Source: Acholeplasmatales bacterium
GTDB lineage: Bacteria > Bacillota_I > Bacilli_A > Izemoplasmatales > Hujiaoplasmataceae
Direction: 5' to 3'
NCBI GenBank assembly: GCA_003477305.1
Contig: DMTN01000026.1
Location: 32,861-42,006 of the forward strand
DNA: 9,146 nt
Of this stretch, positions 5,762 through 9,146 are shown in pieces (position 1 is the stretch's first letter; every line of letters begins with the position of its first letter). The notes under the pieces were generated by a model that was not told the origin of the DNA, made no database searches, and saw only the letters and a program-made list of their open reading frames with translations. The position numbers were made by a program, and so were the translations under genes.

Positions 5762-5790
5762 TTGATAATCAGATACTTGCGTGATAATAT
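5762..5790 (+). promoter_or_regulatory. Promoter of the defence cassette
   Basis: TTGATA (5762-5767), a 17-nt spacer and TAATAT (5785-5790), preceded by TGA to make an extended -10 element. It lies 31 nt before the ATG of the ATPase gene, which has GAGGT at 5811-5815. Confidence 0.66.
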
Positions 5791-5821
5791 TGAAGCATGT
5801 CATACTCTTTGAGGTATTGTC

Positions 5822-7120
5822 ATGCTGGTCAGATTCCGTTGCAAGAACTTTCGTTCCTTCAAACAAGACGCGACGCTTTCGATGCAAGCCGCGACGGGCG
5901 ACGAGTATCGCGACTTGAACACGTTTGAGGTCAATCCGAAGCTTTTTGCTTCCGGGGAGAACGTCCTTCTCAAAAGTGCGGTGGTGTATGGACCGAATGC
6001 ATCGGGAAAATCAAACCTGCTGAAGGCCATGCACTATATGCAGAATGTCGTCATTTTTTCATCGACGGCATCTCTTGGCGTGGTAAAAAGCAACGAGCCG
6101 TTTGCGCTGTGTGATCAATGTGCGGATCAACCGTCCGAATTTGAAATCATCATGATCACCGACGACATCCTATATCGTTTCATGTTCTCAATCCATCGAA
6201 TGCGGATCGTTCATGAAAAACTTGAACGACGCTGTGAACGCCTGACGACTGTATACGAACGAAACGAATCTCAAATTTCCATTGCTGGGCTGGATCAAAA
6301 TACGGCGAAATTCATCAGAATTGAAGATAACTCTCTGTTCATGTCGATTTTTCAACAGTATCAACTTCCCGCCGACATTGCCACGGATCTATCCCGCGTC
6401 AAAAAATGGTTCATCAAACTTCTCATCGTGTTTGAAGAAAATGTCATGTCGTTTACAAAATACGAGCAGAATGGTCGTTTCATTGACGAAGCCGTCAGAA
6501 TCATGAAATTGGCGGATATCGGTATTAAAACATTTATGGTGCAAAAGGAGAAAATCGAATTCAAACAGAAGAACTCTTTTGAATCGCTCAAAGACCTGCA
6601 ATATATGCTGACCGATCCGCTGCAACTGGATGCGGAAGGAGGTTCGATCGGCAAAGTTGATCTCAAAACGGTATTCGATGTTCGTGATGGCGGCGGAAAC
6701 GTGGTCGGAGAAAAGGAAGTCCTGCTACTTCGCGACAGAGGTTTCCACTCGGAAGGAACGCGGCGGTTGATGTTTTATCTTGGGTGGATCCTGACCTCAC
6801 TCTATGACGGACGCGTCATTCTGATCGATGAAATCGACACGAAATTCCATTTCACTCTAGCTGATTACCTCCTGCGAATGTATAATTCCATCGACCAAAA
6901 CGCGAAAAACGCGCAACTTGTTTGTACCGCTCACAATCTAATGCTCATGGACGACAATCTGCGTCGTGATCAGATCTATTTTACCAACAAAGATGCGTAT
7001 GGCGCATCAAAACTCGTCTCTCTCTCCGAGTTCAAAAACGTACGGAAAACCGATCTTTTCAGCAAAAAATATCTCCTTGGATTCTACTCGAGCATACCCG
7101 CTATGAATGAAGAAATGTAA
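5822..7120 (+). CDS. AAA15-family ATPase, RloA/AbiLi-like phage-defence component
   Basis: A 432-aa ABC/SMC-type ATPase of the AAA15 (AbiEii/OLD-like) group. The protein opens with the typical MLVRFRCKNFRSFKQDATLSM strand. Walker A is GPNASGKS (57-64, Lys63). The ABC-like signature is SEGTRR (310-315). Walker B is VILIDEID (332-339). A switch His lies at 371 in CTAHN. The ending DQIYFTNKDAYGA...SEFKNVRKTD...KKYLLGFYSSIP is the characteristic AAA15 tail. Residues about 70-300 form the less conserved insertion. The full length is intact. The product probably senses or gates the partner effector, as AriA does in PARIS and as proposed for AbiLi. rloB follows after 3 nt, so the two are coupled. 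The start is supported by GAGGT 6 nt upstream. Confidence 0.88.
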   Translation: MLVRFRCKNFRSFKQDATLSMQAATGDEYRDLNTFEVNPKLFASGENVLLKSAVVYGPNASGKSNLLKAMHYMQNVVIFSSTASLGVVKSNEPFALCDQCADQPSEFEIIMITDDILYRFMFSIHRMRIVHEKLERRCERLTTVYERNESQISIAGLDQNTAKFIRIEDNSLFMSIFQQYQLPADIATDLSRVKKWFIKLLIVFEENVMSFTKYEQNGRFIDEAVRIMKLADIGIKTFMVQKEKIEFKQKNSFESLKDLQYMLTDPLQLDAEGGSIGKVDLKTVFDVRDGGGNVVGEKEVLLLRDRGFHSEGTRRLMFYLGWILTSLYDGRVILIDEIDTKFHFTLADYLLRMYNSIDQNAKNAQLVCTAHNLMLMDDNLRRDQIYFTNKDAYGASKLVSLSEFKNVRKTDLFSKKYLLGFYSSIPAMNEEM

Positions 7121-7123
7121 GTC

Positions 7124-7738
7124 ATGGCTCGAATAGATACGAAGCGAGTTCAAAAAAATAAAGTTATGATTTTGACGAACGGCGAGCATTCCGAAAAAAA
7201 CTATTTCGAATTGCTCAAATCAAAATTGCATACGTATTACTCCATCAACGTCAAGTTTGAAAACGCGGATCCGCTCGGATTGGTCGAGAAAGCGATTGTT
7301 ATCAGTCCGGAATATAATCGTGTTTGGTGCGTCTTCGATGTTGATGATTTTCAAACCCACGATAAAGTCCGGAAAGCCGTTCGATTGGCTCAATCGTCAG
7401 AAAATATCAATATTGCGTGTTCCAACCGTGCGTTCGAAGTCTGGTTGCTGAATCACTATCACGCATTCAGATCAAAGGCGACGACACGACAGCTCGATCA
7501 GTTCATGGCATCTTTGCTATTTGAAATTAATTCGAGTTTGACGTCGTACGATAAGACGAACGTTGCCATCCTCAAAAACCACTTCGTGCCGAAGTGTGAA
7601 ACGGCGATGCTCAACGCCAAGAAAATGCACCAGACGTTGATTCGCGACACTTCGTCGCTGCGGTCTGACGGCGCTCCTCCGTCGATCTGGGAGTTGAAAC
7701 CGCTACAACGGTGTACAGGCTTCTTGAATTTTTACTGA
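7124..7738 (+). CDS. rloB: RloB-family protein (AbiLii-like effector), frameshifted at its C-terminus
   Basis: A 204-aa RloB-family protein, the expected partner of the upstream AAA15 ATPase in RloAB/AbiL systems. The fold is TOPRIM-like, with acidic residues at E21 and E24 (NGEHSEKNYF), the FDVDD cluster (72-75), and the SNRAFEVWLLNHY block (100-112), corresponding to the SNPCFELW-type motif. After P193 the reading frame departs from the family and ends as LQRCTGFLNFY at TGA 7736-7738. In the -1 frame from 7702 the DNA instead encodes ATTVYRLLEFLLNARKR and stops at 7753-7755. This restores the canonical PxTTVYxLxE ending and abuts the terminator. One base seems to be missing around 7700-7703: a mutation, a sequencing error, or a frameshift site, though no classic slippery heptamer is present. 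The catalytic part is intact. Start ATG is coupled to the ATPase stop; the ribosome site is weak. Confidence 0.85.
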   Translation: MARIDTKRVQKNKVMILTNGEHSEKNYFELLKSKLHTYYSINVKFENADPLGLVEKAIVISPEYNRVWCVFDVDDFQTHDKVRKAVRLAQSSENINIACSNRAFEVWLLNHYHAFRSKATTRQLDQFMASLLFEINSSLTSYDKTNVAILKNHFVPKCETAMLNAKKMHQTLIRDTSSLRSDGAPPSIWELKPLQRCTGFLNFY

Positions 7739-7753
7739 ATGCGAGAAAACGCT

Positions 7754-7790
7754 GAAGCCGATGCCAATCACATCGGCTTCCTTGCATTTT
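7754..7790 (+). terminator. Intrinsic terminator of the defence cassette
   Basis: GAAGCCGATG (7754-7763) and CATCGGCTTC (7771-7780) form a perfect 10-bp stem with a 7-nt loop, followed by CTTGCATTTT. The stem begins inside the -1 frame stop codon of rloB (7753-7755), which suggests the gene originally ended there. Confidence 0.88.
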
Positions 7791-7856
7791 CAGCCGATCG
7801 AACGCTTGGATACCGCATTCATCGACGAAAAACCAACGGTTTCAGCACCGATGGTG

Positions 7857-7862
7857 TATAAT
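7857..7862 (+). promoter_or_regulatory. Candidate -10 element for the DUF1801-helicase unit
   Basis: Exact TATAAT at 7857-7862, 32 nt before the ATG at 7895, but no good -35 box 16-18 nt upstream. The preceding GGTG is shared with the -10 of the structured RNA at 4001 (GGTGTATAAT in both). Since a terminator lies just upstream, a promoter is expected here. Confidence 0.42.
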
Positions 7863-7894
7863 ATCATTGATAACGATGTGAAGTGAGGATGCCC

Positions 7895-8242
7895 ATGAAT
7901 GACGTCGACCTGTTTCTCACCGAACTGACGCCCGAAGCCGCCGCGCGGCTTTCGGCGATCCTCGCCCACATGCGGGCGAACCATCCCGAACTTCGGGATG
8001 GACTCTATTACGGCATGCCCGCCTGGCGAATTGGCAAGTATGATTTCATCGCCTTCTCGTTTCATGCGGCGCACTACACCCTCCACACGCTCGATTTCGA
8101 TTTTCTCGAAACCATCCGGGCACGCCATCCGAAGGCGAAGTTCGGAAAAGGTTCCTACCGGATCAAGTACCAAGACGAACCAGCCAGTGCGGAACTTCCG
8201 ATGATCCTCGACGATCTCGTCCGCCGCATGCCGCTCCGTTAA
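7895..8242 (+). CDS. DUF1801 (YdhG-like) domain protein
   Basis: A 115-aa cytoplasmic protein with the DUF1801 fold. Family marks are YYGMPAWRIGKYDFIAFSFH (the MPxW then GK pattern), the following YTLHTLDFDFLETIR, and the KFGKGSYRI strand near the C-terminus. The molecular function of most members is unknown; some are named after YdhG or an iron-chaperone relation. ATG 7895 is preferred because GAGG (7885-7888) lies 6 nt upstream; the in-frame GTG at 7883 and ATG at 7889 overlap or touch that site. A DEAD-box helicase gene follows after 25 nt, so the two are probably cotranscribed. GC content is back to the high level of the core genes. Confidence 0.82.
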   Translation: MNDVDLFLTELTPEAAARLSAILAHMRANHPELRDGLYYGMPAWRIGKYDFIAFSFHAAHYTLHTLDFDFLETIRARHPKAKFGKGSYRIKYQDEPASAELPMILDDLVRRMPLR

Positions 8243-8267
8243 CCCAACCCACAAGGAGACTTACCGA

Positions 8268-9146
8268 ATGTCGTTTGACAAACTGAACATCATCGAACCG
8301 ATCCTGCGCGCCCTCGAAGCCGAAGGATACGAAATTCCCACGCCGATCCAGGAACAGGCGATTCCGCCGCTTCTGCTCGGCCGGGACGTCCTCGGCAGCG
8401 CCCAGACCGGCACCGGAAAGACCGCCGCGTTTGCGATCCCGATCCTCCAGCATCTCACCGCCTTGAACCTGCCCGCCAAGGGTCCCCGTCCGATCAAGAC
8501 GCTGATTTTGACGCCGACGCGGGAACTCGCGCTGCAGATCAAGGAAAGCTTCGACGGCTACGGCCGCTTCCTCAAAATCCGCAACGCCGTGATCTTCGGC
8601 GGCGTCTCCCAGGGTTCTCAGACCGACGCCCTCAGAGCCGGCGTCGACGTCCTCGTCGCCACCCCCGGACGCCTCCTCGACCTGATGGACCAAGGCTTCA
8701 TCCATCTTGAAAGCCTGACCGTCTTCGTCCTCGACGAAGCCGACCGGATGCTCGACATGGGATTCATCCACGATGTCAAGAAAGTCATCGCGAAACTGCC
8801 CGCGAAACGTCAGACGATGCTCTTCTCCGCGACGATGCCTCCGGAAATCGCGGAGCTCTCGAAGTCGATTCTGATCAATCCGATCCGGATCGCCGTCGTG
8901 CCGGTCGAAATGACCGTCGACGCGATCGACCAGAAGGTCTATTTCGTCGCCAAGAAGAACAAGACGCGGCTTCTCGTGACCTTGCTCGAAGATCCCGCCG
9001 TCTCCTCCGCACTCGTCTTTTCCCGGACCAAGCACGGCGCCAACAAGATCGTCAAGGAACTCACCCTCGCCCACGTCAACGCCGATGCGATCCATGGCAA
9101 CAAGTCCCAGACCGCCCGCCAGCAGGCGCTCGGCGACTTCAAGGCG
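8268..9146 (+). CDS. DEAD-box RNA helicase (RhlE-like), 5' part
   Basis: The first 293 codons of an ATP-dependent RNA helicase, open to the window edge. It likely acts in RNA remodelling, ribosome assembly or cold adaptation. Motifs in order: Q motif YEIPTPIQEQAIP (21-33), motif I AQTGTGKT (45-52), Ia PTRELALQ, GG at FGGVSQG, Ib TPGRLLDLM, motif II DEAD (156-159) followed by RMLDMGF, and motif III SAT (187-189). RecA domain 2 begins with DQKVYFV and ALVFSRTKHGANKIVKEL, then AIHGNKSQTAR. The RMLDMGF and FSRTKHGA sequences favour the RhlE subgroup over CsdA or DbpA. AAGGAG (8253-8258) lies 9 nt before the ATG. The basic C-terminal tail that would settle the subtype lies outside the window. Confidence 0.93.
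   Translation, partial: MSFDKLNIIEPILRALEAEGYEIPTPIQEQAIPPLLLGRDVLGSAQTGTGKTAAFAIPILQHLTALNLPAKGPRPIKTLILTPTRELALQIKESFDGYGRFLKIRNAVIFGGVSQGSQTDALRAGVDVLVATPGRLLDLMDQGFIHLESLTVFVLDEADRMLDMGFIHDVKKVIAKLPAKRQTMLFSATMPPEIAELSKSILINPIRIAVVPVEMTVDAIDQKVYFVAKKNKTRLLVTLLEDPAVSSALVFSRTKHGANKIVKELTLAHVNADAIHGNKSQTARQQALGDFKA

Larger units (their letters stand above)
5650..7790 (+). other. Probable horizontally acquired RloA/RloB (AbiLi/AbiLii-type) defence cassette
   Basis: Two adjacent genes with their own promoter and terminator sit between core genes. Composition shifts sharply: bases 6301-6360 hold 21 G or C of 60, against 41 of 60 at 8641-8700, and the upstream 5700-5760 is mostly A and T. No integrase, IS element, tRNA or attachment repeats are seen at the borders, so the insertion mechanism is unknown. 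Confidence 0.7.

Noticed and set aside
8163..9095. Long antisense frame (310 codons) under the helicase gene
   Set aside because: Same composition artefact; it opposes a clear DEAD-box gene with all motifs intact.
1..9146. CRISPR array, insertion sequence, integrase or attachment site
   Set aside because: Looked for regularly spaced repeats, transposase-like frames and terminal inverted repeats; none seen.

Overview
The window reads as a stretch of bacterial chromosome, GC-rich in its core genes, probably Bacillota (Bacilli or a Tenericutes-related lineage). This placement is inferred from gene content: BioY, a DUF4250 small protein, a glutamate 2,3-aminomutase-type radical SAM enzyme, and compact sigma-A promoters with strong AGGAGG-like ribosome sites. 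TGA serves as an ordinary stop (fabF, fabZ and the DUF4250 gene) and TGG encodes Trp, so the Mollicutes code 4 is not in use.

Layout: (1) 1-1783, plus strand: end of fabF, then fabZ with an ATGA overlap, then bioY (biotin uptake). This links fatty-acid elongation with supply of the biotin needed by acetyl-CoA carboxylase. (2) A bidirectional terminator separates bioY from a convergent GNAT acetyltransferase gene (minus strand). (3) Divergent from the GNAT gene, and sharing a roughly 120-bp control region with two near-consensus promoters and a 10-bp direct repeat, is a KamA-family radical SAM aminomutase. Its substrate-pocket residues (K333, N370) are those of glutamate 2,3-aminomutase, which makes beta-glutamate, a compatible solute. 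(4) 3853-4264 holds no gene. It contains a promoter, about 200 nt of strongly self-complementary sequence and an intrinsic terminator placed 50 nt before a 67-aa DUF4250 gene. The helices overlap in a mutually exclusive way, as in a riboswitch or attenuator. (5) After a second bidirectional terminator comes ilvE (minus strand) with its own promoter.

(6) 5650-7790 differs in composition (AT-rich, long A runs) and carries a two-gene cassette, an AAA15 ATPase followed by an RloB-family protein. This matches the RloA/RloB (AbiLi/AbiLii-type) abortive-infection architecture, with its own promoter and terminator. The rloB reading frame appears to be broken near its 3' end: the conserved C-terminus lies in the -1 frame and runs straight into the terminator. 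(7) 7857-9146 returns to GC-rich core genes: a DUF1801 protein and the start of a RhlE-like DEAD-box RNA helicase, closely spaced.

The strongest candidates for undescribed biology are the switch-like leader before the DUF4250 gene and the direct-repeat control region between the GNAT and aminomutase genes. The RloAB cassette is a known type of system, with an unusual damaged or frameshifted rloB.
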